This document shows, piece after piece, positions 46,114-54,318 of a DNA stretch of 56,346 nt. Positions within the stretch are counted from its first letter, which is position 1; every line of letters begins with the position of its first letter. The notes under the pieces were generated by a model. That model was given only the letters and a program-made list of their open reading frames with translations, was not told the DNA's origin and did no database searches. The position numbers and the translations under genes were made by a program. The stretch is from Candidatus Hydrogenedentes bacterium ADurb.Bin170 (GTDB taxonomy: Bacteria; Hydrogenedentota; Hydrogenedentia; Hydrogenedentales; CAITNO01): NCBI GenBank assembly GCA_002070275.1, contig MWCY01000018.1, positions 1 through 56,346 of the forward strand. The letters run 5' to 3'.

Positions 46114-49100
46114 TTATTCGCGGCGAAGATCTAACAGGAGCGATTGGGATCGGGTCACTAGCAGCGCAAGAGCAACGCTGAGCGCACCGCCAGCAAGCAT
46201 GGATAAAAAACCTATAAACTGAAGCAGGAGAGGAAGGGTGGTGGAGGAAAGCAGCACAGACGGCAAAAGAGCCGTGAGAGATGCACCCCCGCCCAGAATC
46301 GCGGCAACCAGCAGAATAGCAGCATTTTCAACAACCAGCAAGCGGAGCAAATGCCTCTTTTCGTACCCCAGTACCTGAAGCATTGCCCATTCAGCACGCC
46401 TTTCAATACGGCTCCGGGCTGTGATCACGCCTATCCCCAAAGCGCCCAGTGTCACGCCTAATACACCCAAAACGAGGAAAAGACTGAGATACGAGCGCTC
46501 TACCGCATAAAAATGCTCCAGACGCTGCAGCGTTGTTTCTACCTGCATTCCCGACTTTTCTTCCTGCCGGTGCAGTCGGCGGATGGTTTCTTCCGTATTT
46601 TCGTTCTGAGAATCAAAAAGGAAGGCGCGAAATCCGCTTTCCGATGGAAAAATTCTCGTAAAGTTATCCAGAGATATCAGAATACTCCCCTGAAAAACGG
46701 AAAGACGCATGGGCAGCGCTCCGACAAGGCGTACAGAAATTTCCTTACCTTCGTCATCAGAATAGTACAAAACATCCCCTTTTTCAGGATGTGTTTTAGC
46801 CTTTAATCCCCACATTGCCGTATCCATGTCCCCGACAAGGGCAGGAATGGCGCCATCCGGCGATTCCTGTTCGAGTAATGACCAGACGGATGCACCGTCA
46901 GCGTCTTTGTCAAAGGCTCCTCTTTTTTTCATGACCGCCGGATCAACCCCGTAAATACCGGGAACAGCCGCCCGGGTCAGATTCAGGCAGCCGGCATCAT
47001 CTCCCTGCCGGAGCCGCAGCGCTACAGCATCGATCCCTTCCAGTTTCGGGGCTTCGGTCAGGGCTGCTGTTGTTTCTCCGAACAGCGCAAACCCGCCTGT
47101 GCCGGAACTTCGCTCCGCCGCATGTTTCCCGAGGTCTTCCTGCATGGATATTACGGAAATGGCAATAAAAACACCACACGCGAGGAGTGCTGCCGCACTG
47201 GTATTTCTGCCGGGACGACGGGTCAATTGCTGTAGTGCAAGTTTGTTCAGAGACAGGCTCCCGCCTTCTTTTTCCATCTGGAAAGACCGCAGAAAAAGAT
47301 ACCAGGCGTAAATCCCGAAGCCCAGAAGCCAGGTGCCTGTTGCGAAAAAGAAAGGTGCCGTGGCAGCCGGCCGAATAACAAAAACAGCAGCGACCGCTAT
47401 CAGTCCCGCCAAAAGACCGCCGAAAGCAAGACCGTGCGCCAGCCTGCCCGGACGCCCGGCAGCTGTTAAGGCTTTTTTCTGGGAAAAATCCCGGTGCAGC
47501 AGTTCGCGCACAGGACGCCGGCACTGACGCCACACAGTCCAGCACACCGCCAGTAATGGAATACCGGCTCCTGCAAAGAAGCCGCTGAAAAGCGTTTTCA
47601 GTTTCAGATGAAACAGAATCATTGTTCCTGCGACCGCACCTGCCCAGGCGTGCCTGAGCCCCTGAAGAAGCAGGGCTGCATATCCCGCTCCAGCCAGCAT
47701 TCCTGCTGTTGCCCCTGCCACGGCAAGCAATGCCGCCTCAATACTGAAAATGCCCCAGATCCGGGAAGGCGGAAATCCCAGGGCAAGGAGAGTTCCCATT
47801 TCAGATGCGCGCTGCTGCAGGCTGAACGTAAACAGCAGAACAGACAAAAGAACTGCTGAAAAAATGAGGAAAAAGCTCATTCCCAGAAACAGCTGCCCGA
47901 GATCCAGAGCCTGGTCAACTGAATGAAGCGCCTCTTCCCGAACCGGATTAAAACGAATTCCGAGCATTTCCGGTGAAATCTTATTCAGAAGGGCTTTTTC
48001 CAGCGCAGGAGCATTCCCCCAGCCTGCGGGGAAATGAAGCGCCGTATATTGACCGAAGCGGCTGCCCCACATTTTCTGTCCGGCAGATAAATTCACCCAG
48101 AGCTTCGGCGTTTGGCGCCATTGGTTCCAATAATCCTCGTTATCCTTGTCCTTCAGAGCCGCCTCATCCATGGGCATGCCTATATCCCAGTCCGTGCAGC
48201 TTTCCACATCGATAAGCCCCGGAAACAGAGGAATCGCTTCCCGCGCTTTTTCCAGCGCTTCCATAGACCAGATTTCTTTTATGCGGAACTGCCGCGCCTG
48301 CTCCTGAAACTCATTGGAGGGCGTCACGACAAACCAACGGACTGTAATCGTGTCGCCCATGCTTACATCCAGTTTTTCAGCAGTCCACCGGTTGATGATT
48401 GCTTCTTCGTCATTCAGCTGAGCAAGCGAAGCGTCTGCCACTGCGAATGAATAAGGAGTGGAATGCCTTTCGCCGGAAATGGAATTCACCAGATACGCCA
48501 GACTTCCCTCTGCCTGCGGCAGGGTCAGGGCGGCGTCTGCAATCGTCCTGTCCAGAAAGATTCTCTCAGATTCCAGAAGATAAGACTGATCGGACAGCGC
48601 GCGGATTTGAAATCCTGCATCCCGCAGATGCATCACCTTTTTCAGTTCTGCCTGCAGCTGCCCTTCGCTCCAGGTCTCTCCTGCAAGAAGAAGGTTGGCC
48701 TTCCCCTCCAGATCCACCAGTTCCTGAAGCCAGCGCAAAGGAACAAAGACGTTATAGGGTGTCCTCTGTTCATTATTTAAATTAAAACGCCCGGCGCCGT
48801 TGTCTGACACAATATCTCCGACTTTCACCTGTACACGTATCGCCGCAGCATCGCCGCCCGGCGACAGCGGAGCATCGAAAGCCATCAGACCGGGTTTCAC
48901 CACACGAAGTGCAAAACGATCTCCCCTGCCTGCATGAAGCGCCCGGGCAAGATGCTCATTTACAATCACTTCCTGTGCATTCCATTGTGGGGCGTCAGTG
49001 CCCGATAACTGCCAGAATGCATCGTCGACCCCCAGCACCTGCACCCGATTCACCCGATACAGCGGGTCGGGCGCGCCGGATTGAAGCGCCATGCCCTGAA

Positions 49101-49377
49101 GCCGGAGGAGGGCGGCAGGCACTCCCTGCCCTTCTTCTGCCATCCTGTGTGCCAGTGAGGCCTCGAAATACCGATTAGGCAGCTGGCAGGCATAATGGGC
49201 CCCGGCGAGGCGGGCGACAGCAATATTCCGCAAGGTAAACCGCGTGGAATCTCCAAGAATCAGGGCGCCGGTGATGACTGCTGTTGTAAGCAGGATACCG
49301 GCAAATACACCGCTGTGGATGCGCCAGTGATAGCGCAGATTCCGACCCGCCAACCCGACAAAAGACAGGCGCCTCAT
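46114..49377 (-). CDS. FtsX-like ABC transporter permease, very large
   Basis: A 1087-residue permease with an N-terminal helix (about 22-44) and a large periplasmic region. One FtsX block (about 490-600, with LGQLFLGMSFFLIFSAVLL and MGTLLALGFPPSRIWGIF) is followed by further helices. A second FtsX block lies at the C-terminus (LFLVLGVLGVTLGALGIGVI, ERRAEWAMLQVLGYEKRHLL). Having both blocks in one chain resembles YbbP-type permeases rather than MacB. Such type-VII ABC systems usually drive periplasmic mechanics or lipoprotein/envelope stress functions rather than carrying solutes. The start overlaps the ATPase stop by 4 nt (ATGA). Confidence 0.88.
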   Translation of the reverse strand: MRRLSFVGLAGRNLRYHWRIHSGVFAGILLTTAVITGALILGDSTRFTLRNIAVARLAGAHYACQLPNRYFEASLAHRMAEEGQGVPAALLRLQGMALQSGAPDPLYRVNRVQVLGVDDAFWQLSGTDAPQWNAQEVIVNEHLARALHAGRGDRFALRVVKPGLMAFDAPLSPGGDAAAIRVQVKVGDIVSDNGAGRFNLNNEQRTPYNVFVPLRWLQELVDLEGKANLLLAGETWSEGQLQAELKKVMHLRDAGFQIRALSDQSYLLESERIFLDRTIADAALTLPQAEGSLAYLVNSISGERHSTPYSFAVADASLAQLNDEEAIINRWTAEKLDVSMGDTITVRWFVVTPSNEFQEQARQFRIKEIWSMEALEKAREAIPLFPGLIDVESCTDWDIGMPMDEAALKDKDNEDYWNQWRQTPKLWVNLSAGQKMWGSRFGQYTALHFPAGWGNAPALEKALLNKISPEMLGIRFNPVREEALHSVDQALDLGQLFLGMSFFLIFSAVLLSVLLFTFSLQQRASEMGTLLALGFPPSRIWGIFSIEAALLAVAGATAGMLAGAGYAALLLQGLRHAWAGAVAGTMILFHLKLKTLFSGFFAGAGIPLLAVCWTVWRQCRRPVRELLHRDFSQKKALTAAGRPGRLAHGLAFGGLLAGLIAVAAVFVIRPAATAPFFFATGTWLLGFGIYAWYLFLRSFQMEKEGGSLSLNKLALQQLTRRPGRNTSAAALLACGVFIAISVISMQEDLGKHAAERSSGTGGFALFGETTAALTEAPKLEGIDAVALRLRQGDDAGCLNLTRAAVPGIYGVDPAVMKKRGAFDKDADGASVWSLLEQESPDGAIPALVGDMDTAMWGLKAKTHPEKGDVLYYSDDEGKEISVRLVGALPMRLSVFQGSILISLDNFTRIFPSESGFRAFLFDSQNENTEETIRRLHRQEEKSGMQVETTLQRLEHFYAVERSYLSLFLVLGVLGVTLGALGIGVITARSRIERRAEWAMLQVLGYEKRHLLRLLVVENAAILLVAAILGGGASLTALLPSVLLSSTTLPLLLQFIGFLSMLAGGALSVALALLVTRSQSLLLDLRRE

Positions 49378-50066
49378 GGCAGCATTTCCAATTTCCCGTC
49401 ATGAAGGCGGTAAGTACGTCCCAGACGCTCAGCCAGATCAGGTGAATGGGTCACCATCACCACCGCCATGCCCTGTTCGCGATTCAGCGTCATCAGAAGA
49501 TCGACCAGCGCGACTGCCGACTCTTCATTCAGTGACCCGGTAGGCTCGTCCGCAAGCAGAAGACGGGGGTTATTGATGAGAGCACGCACAACGGCAACAC
49601 GCTGGCATTCTCCGCCGGAGAGTTCCTGAGGCCTGTGGTGGAGGCGGTGCGCCAGTCCCACCTGATGAAGCAACATAAGAGCCCGTTCTCCAGATTCGCG
49701 GGCATGGGGAGCCACGAGCGTAGGGATCAGCACATTTTCCAGCACGGAACACTGCGGCAGGAGGTGATGCTGCTGCAGCACGAACCCGATCTCTCTGTTT
49801 CTGAACCGTGCAAGTTCTTCCGGCGAATATTCGGACAGGTGCGTTCCATCAAACAAAATGGATCCGGAGCCGGGCTTATCGAGCCCGCCCATGCAGTTCA
49901 GAAGCGTGCTTTTCCCGCTCCCGGAAGGGCCGACCACAGCTATACATTCCCCGCTTTTTATGCGCAGGGTCACGCCTTTAAGCACATCGATGGATCCGGA
50001 CAGCCCTGCATAGGCATATGTCACGGCATTCAACTCCATTAGAGCCGGTACCAGTACCTGTGTCAT
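49374..50066 (-). CDS. ABC transporter ATP-binding protein (LolD/MacB/YbbA-like)
   Basis: A 230-residue ATPase partner of the adjacent permease. Walker A is GPSGSGKST, the signature is LSGGECQRVAVVRAL, and Walker B is LLLADEPTGSL. The Q-loop has VLQQHHLLP and the switch His is in VMVTHS. The ATG at 50066 is chosen over a longer frame because AAGGAG-rich sequence precedes it and it overlaps the propeller gene's stop (ATGA). Confidence 0.92.
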   Translation of the reverse strand: MTQVLVPALMELNAVTYAYAGLSGSIDVLKGVTLRIKSGECIAVVGPSGSGKSTLLNCMGGLDKPGSGSILFDGTHLSEYSPEELARFRNREIGFVLQQHHLLPQCSVLENVLIPTLVAPHARESGERALMLLHQVGLAHRLHHRPQELSGGECQRVAVVRALINNPRLLLADEPTGSLNEESAVALVDLLMTLNREQGMAVVMVTHSPDLAERLGRTYRLHDGKLEMLP

Positions 50067-51466
50067 ATGCCCTCTTCTCCTTTCCTGTTCCCTGCAAAAG
50101 CTGTGACGGTTGCATCGCTGCTTCCGACAACAAGCATATTTCCTGCCACGCACGGCGAAGTGATTTCATCACTGAGTGCATAAGACCACGACCGCTCTCC
50201 CGATGCCAGTGTTAAAAGATAGAGACTGCCATCAGCGGATACAGCGACATGGTCACCGACAATCACAGGAGACAAAACAGAGCCGCCGAGAGAGGTTTCC
50301 CATCTTTTTTCACCGGTTGCAAAAGACACTCCGTAAAGACTTCCGTTTTCATCGCCAACAACGACCCATTGGTTTGAAACAGCAGGTGTGGAAAAAATCT
50401 CATGCCTGGACAGCCGTGTATCCCATATCGTTTTTTCTTCTTTTAAGTCGATGAGTACGAGGTTTCCATTTCTGCTTCCGGACAGTCCTTTTCCGTCACT
50501 TATGGCAACCCCGGAAGCCACCTGCGCATCATTGCCCAACGGTAGATCGTAGAGATGCTTCCCTGTGCTGCTGGAAAAAACATGGAGCGCTGAGGCACAG
50601 CTTCCGAAAAGCACATACTCATCATAGACGCCCGGCGAGGCTTCGCAGCGTCCCACACCCGTTTCGGAGATCCATTTTTTTTCTCCTGTGGCACCATCCA
50701 GGCAGTACAGCGCACCCGCGGTCTGATCGATGATATAGATAGAAATCTCGGGGGCCATACCGTTCCGGGAAACCAGTTTATAGTTGGGCGCACCCAGAAC
50801 AGTGATATCCAGAAAGGAGCGCCACAATTCATTGCCTGCAGCAGCATCGAGGGCAATAACCGTTCCGTCCGCATCGCAGGCGTAAACGGTGCCTTCCAGA
50901 TAAAGAAGGGGCACTTCAAAAGAAGCAAACCGGGGCGTGCCATCCGCTTTTTCGCCGGTAATAATCTTTGCCGACCAGAGAAATTCTCCTTCCGGATCCA
51001 CAGCGAAAACAGAGCCTTTCACCGTGGCAAAGAAAACAGCACTTCCGGAATAAACAGGTGTCCCAAGAACTGCCCCTTCCGCATCTGTCTGCCACAGCGG
51101 CACAAGACTTCCGGGCAGGGAAACCGGGGAAGAGCCGGTCAGCGTGGATGAGCCGTGGTAACTGTGCCAGGGCAGATTTTCCGTACCGGACTCCGCTGCG
51201 CCGGTTGGAGATGCTGCATGTGTCTGTGCCATGGATACGGATAATACCGCTGTATTCGTCTGGTCTTCATCCGGCAGATCCGGGCTTTTCTCTCCGGAAC
51301 CTATCGGTTCTTCTTTTTCCGGCACAGCGAGCATTGCTTCAATGGGCGTTACCGGATCAGAGGAAAGCGGAACGGTTTCCATTTCTTTCTTTTTAATAAG
51401 CAGAAAGAGGAGTGTAAGGGATATCAGAAAAAGGACGAAAGAGAAGGATGAAATTACTTTTTTCAT
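50063..51466 (-). CDS. Membrane-anchored PQQ-like beta-propeller protein
   Basis: A predicted single-pass membrane protein of 467 residues. One N-terminal helix (about 5-25, FSFVLFLISLTLLFLLI) is followed by a Pro/Ser/Thr/Glu-rich linker. From about 130 it consists of repeating blades with a shared pattern such as VYACDADGTVIALDAAAGNELW, LYCLDGATGEKKW and LYGVSFATGEKRWE. The blades resemble BamB and quinoprotein propellers. Nothing shows cofactor binding. The ATG at 51466 has GGAG 7 nt upstream; an earlier ATG at 51517 overlaps the GT4 stop but lacks a ribosome-binding site. Confidence 0.85.
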   Translation of the reverse strand: MKKVISSFSFVLFLISLTLLFLLIKKKEMETVPLSSDPVTPIEAMLAVPEKEEPIGSGEKSPDLPDEDQTNTAVLSVSMAQTHAASPTGAAESGTENLPWHSYHGSSTLTGSSPVSLPGSLVPLWQTDAEGAVLGTPVYSGSAVFFATVKGSVFAVDPEGEFLWSAKIITGEKADGTPRFASFEVPLLYLEGTVYACDADGTVIALDAAAGNELWRSFLDITVLGAPNYKLVSRNGMAPEISIYIIDQTAGALYCLDGATGEKKWISETGVGRCEASPGVYDEYVLFGSCASALHVFSSSTGKHLYDLPLGNDAQVASGVAISDGKGLSGSRNGNLVLIDLKEEKTIWDTRLSRHEIFSTPAVSNQWVVVGDENGSLYGVSFATGEKRWETSLGGSVLSPVIVGDHVAVSADGSLYLLTLASGERSWSYALSDEITSPCVAGNMLVVGSSDATVTAFAGNRKGEEGI

Positions 51467-51513
51467 AGACTGCTCCAGAATTTCAGGCTTGCCTTTTCCC
51501 GATAGCCTTCTGT

Positions 51514-52848
51514 TCATTTGCCACAGACAGTTGAGATAACAGCGGGTTCAGTCCCTGTTTTTTCTGTACATTCCTGATAATGGGCAGCAAGCTGATCTGC
51601 CATCACGCGGATATTAAAACGCTTTTCCACAGCCCGGCGCCCTGTCTCTCCCAGCGATGCGGCATAATCCGGACGGGAAAGCAATTCAGCAAGTGCTTCT
51701 TCATAGGCGCCCGGCTGCGCCGGATCGTAAAGAATCCCGCCGCCTGTAAGCGCCACCACTTCAGGAAAGGCGCCTTCCGCCGGCTGCACCACAGGCACGC
51801 CATTTGCATGTGCTTCCAGAATAAAGGCGCCGAAGGCTTCACCGCCCGGTGCGGGCACGGAAAGCAGCGAAATGGAGCGAAGAAACGCTTCTCTTTCCGC
51901 TTTCCCGAAATCCTCCAAAAACTCCACATCATCCAGACAACCTGCAGCCTCCAGCTTCTGCCGCATCGCCTGAATAAAAGGCTGATGGGCGACTGTAATA
52001 CCGCCGGTGGCACGCAGCCGCAGCCGATGGAATTCGCTCTGTTTTTTCAATGCTATAAACGCATCGATCAGGCGGTCCAATCCCTGTCCGGGCGCCAGCC
52101 GTGACAGATATCCGATAACTGGCGGATCAAAAGGAAGGGCATCCGGCTGAAAAATCTCGTTTTCCACGCCAAGATGCACAACTTTAAGCCTTGCTGCAGG
52201 AATCCGCATAGCTTTCTGTATTTTATCCGCGTACCACTGGCTCACGGCGATAAAAAGATCCACCGATTCCCCTGCTTCCCTCATGGCGTTCCAGCAGGCT
52301 TCGGCCTCATCAGGACGCATGGCTTCCATCCAGGTATCTTCATCCTGCAAGGTGCAGAGCACAGGGCAATCCAGTTCCTCTCTCAACTGAGGAGCCAGTC
52401 CGAGAAGAAGCGCATTGGACAGGTGAACCACATCCGGCTTTTCCTGATCTTTAAGCCAGTCAACCAGACGCGCCACCTCTTTTGCCTGATTGCCTGTTTT
52501 GCCCTGAAGCATGGACAGCGTCATCGCTCCCAGGTCACGGGCGCTGGTTGAACTCTCCTGCCGTGCCGCAAGCCGCAGCAGCCACGAGGCATCAAAGAGG
52601 CGATCCAGCCAGGCAGGCGTTTTTCGGAAAAAGGGAAAGCGCTGCTGCAGGTAAACATTGATTCCGCCGAAGAAAACAGGCACCTCTTCCGCCAGCGCGG
52701 CATCGTCCGCAAAAAGCGGAAGATAGAGCGGGGTCAGCATCACGTCGTGCCCCTGCGCCCGCAGAGCACGCACCAGCGCCGTGTCGCGCAAACAATTCTG
52801 GCAGTAAAAAGTACCGCCGCTTCCCGGTACGATATGGACTATTTTCAC
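51514..52848 (-). CDS. GT4-type (GT-B) glycosyltransferase
   Basis: A cytoplasmic retaining glycosyltransferase of 444 residues. The C-terminal half has the GT4 hallmarks: VIGYLSRLAPGQGLDRLIDA and the E-x7-E motif in GGEAFGAFILEAHANGVPVV. The N-terminal half starts VHIVPGSGGTFYCQNC, so the usual glycine loop is followed by a Cys pair (Cys16, Cys19). The GTG at 52848 is preferred over an ATG at 52857 because AGGAGG sits 10 nt upstream and the codon overlaps the upstream stop (GTGA). Donor and acceptor are unknown. Confidence 0.85.
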   Translation of the reverse strand: MKIVHIVPGSGGTFYCQNCLRDTALVRALRAQGHDVMLTPLYLPLFADDAALAEEVPVFFGGINVYLQQRFPFFRKTPAWLDRLFDASWLLRLAARQESSTSARDLGAMTLSMLQGKTGNQAKEVARLVDWLKDQEKPDVVHLSNALLLGLAPQLREELDCPVLCTLQDEDTWMEAMRPDEAEACWNAMREAGESVDLFIAVSQWYADKIQKAMRIPAARLKVVHLGVENEIFQPDALPFDPPVIGYLSRLAPGQGLDRLIDAFIALKKQSEFHRLRLRATGGITVAHQPFIQAMRQKLEAAGCLDDVEFLEDFGKAEREAFLRSISLLSVPAPGGEAFGAFILEAHANGVPVVQPAEGAFPEVVALTGGGILYDPAQPGAYEEALAELLSRPDYAASLGETGRRAVEKRFNIRVMADQLAAHYQECTEKTGTEPAVISTVCGK

Positions 52849-54314
52849 GGAGAACATTCCTCCTGATCATCAAAAACCAGAGCACCTGTCGGGCATACAG
52901 CCACGCACGCTTCAGAAGAACGGGCAAGTGCTTCAAGCAGCGGTGCATCAAAAGGCACCGTAACTATAGTATCAAAGCCCCGACCTGAAAAGGCCATGCC
53001 CGGCAGGTCGCCCTTCTTTTTCGCCATTTCGATGCACAACCCGCATTTTATGCATTTACCTGTATCAAACAAAAGTCTGCCGTCGCGCTTCAGTCCGGGT
53101 ACCAGCGGGCGAGCACTCTGCCGCCAGGCCCGTGGGCGGGCACCGTATCGGGTTGCGTAGAGGCGCAGCTTACAGGATACCGGCGCATGACAATCACAGT
53201 GAAGACAACGCCCGGACTCCTCTTTCGGGCTTTCAGGACAGCGGCTCCGGCTCAGGGATTCCTGCGGAACCCTGTTCTTCATGTAGTCCTGAATTTCCGC
53301 TTCATCCACCCGCCCCAGCTGGGAATCGTACGGGGGCTTTTCAGGACTCGGGGCTCCCTCCAGCTTTACAAGTGCCTGCATCGCGGCTTCTTTGCCCGAG
53401 CGCACCGAACGCACAGGATATTTATCCTCGACAGCACGCTGCACCCCCGCGGCAGCATCACTTTCTATCGTACAGGCGAGCACGACCGCATCATATTCCT
53501 GAAAAAGGCGTGAAAGACTCCCGGCATCAATCAAGGTGCCGCAATGAAATACAATACCTGCACGGGTATAGGCTGCCAGTTCCTGATCCAGAATGCCCGG
53601 CGGCAGTTCTTCTTCCGGATAATGACGCAACATACCGCCCGGCAGGGCGTCGCGTTCAAATACATGCACCGGTACGCCCCGGCTCCGGAGCACCCAGGCG
53701 GCAGCAAGACCGGCGGGTCCGGAACCGACAACAGCCGCTCTTTTGTCTGAATCCGCTTCCGGCGGAGCATAGGCCTTGTCTCCGCCGAGAAACTGACCGG
53801 CAGCATAACGATGCATTTCCCGTATTGCTACGGATTCATCATGACTCTTGCGGCGGCAGCCCGCCTCACAAGGATGATGACATACCCACCCCAAGGTCAA
53901 CGGCAGCGCCAGATCCGCAGCAGCCAGCCGTGCAGCTTTTTCTTCCTCTCCCCGGGCGATATACCGCAGCATAAGCGGGATATTCAGTCCTGCCGGACAC
54001 AGTCGCCTGCAGGGCGCTTCGCAGTCGCCGGCATGCTCGCTCATGAGCAGTTCCAGAATCCGCCGACGCGCCTCGTGCACTGTCTCTGAATCCGTGAGAA
54101 TATCCATCGGCGCAGTTACCCGAAAGGAACATGCCGGAATCAAACGGCCCGAGCTCCGCTCTTCCACCACGCAGACCATACAGGAAGTCTGAGCCGAAAG
54201 TTCGGGCGCATGACAGAGCGTCGGAATCCGGGCGCCCGCCTGCTCCGCCGCCTCCAGCAGGGTTGTACCGGAAAGTACGGTCACCGGCGTTCCATTGATA
54301 TACAGAGTAACCAT
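52845..54314 (-). CDS. 2Fe-2S / GltD-like FAD / 4Fe-4S oxidoreductase
   Basis: A 489-residue electron-transfer protein. Residues 1-75 are a plant/NuoG-type [2Fe-2S] domain with Cys34, 45, 48 and 62. Residues about 95-185 match the Cys-rich N-terminal part of GltD (CEAPCRRLCPAGLNIP, then CHHPCEAGCRR). The FAD fold follows with VVGSGPAGLAAAW (about 193-205) and an Asp/Glu-poor flavin loop. The second, NAD(P)H-binding Rossmann motif expected in GltD is not seen. The C-terminal part adds cysteine groups (CLHCDC, CIKCGLC, ACVAVCP), at least one [4Fe-4S] site. It lies 4 nt after the NuoF-like gene, presumably as its partner in one complex. Confidence 0.8.
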   Translation of the reverse strand: MVTLYINGTPVTVLSGTTLLEAAEQAGARIPTLCHAPELSAQTSCMVCVVEERSSGRLIPACSFRVTAPMDILTDSETVHEARRRILELLMSEHAGDCEAPCRRLCPAGLNIPLMLRYIARGEEEKAARLAAADLALPLTLGWVCHHPCEAGCRRKSHDESVAIREMHRYAAGQFLGGDKAYAPPEADSDKRAAVVGSGPAGLAAAWVLRSRGVPVHVFERDALPGGMLRHYPEEELPPGILDQELAAYTRAGIVFHCGTLIDAGSLSRLFQEYDAVVLACTIESDAAAGVQRAVEDKYPVRSVRSGKEAAMQALVKLEGAPSPEKPPYDSQLGRVDEAEIQDYMKNRVPQESLSRSRCPESPKEESGRCLHCDCHAPVSCKLRLYATRYGARPRAWRQSARPLVPGLKRDGRLLFDTGKCIKCGLCIEMAKKKGDLPGMAFSGRGFDTIVTVPFDAPLLEALARSSEACVAVCPTGALVFDDQEECSP

Positions 54315-54318
54315 GGGA

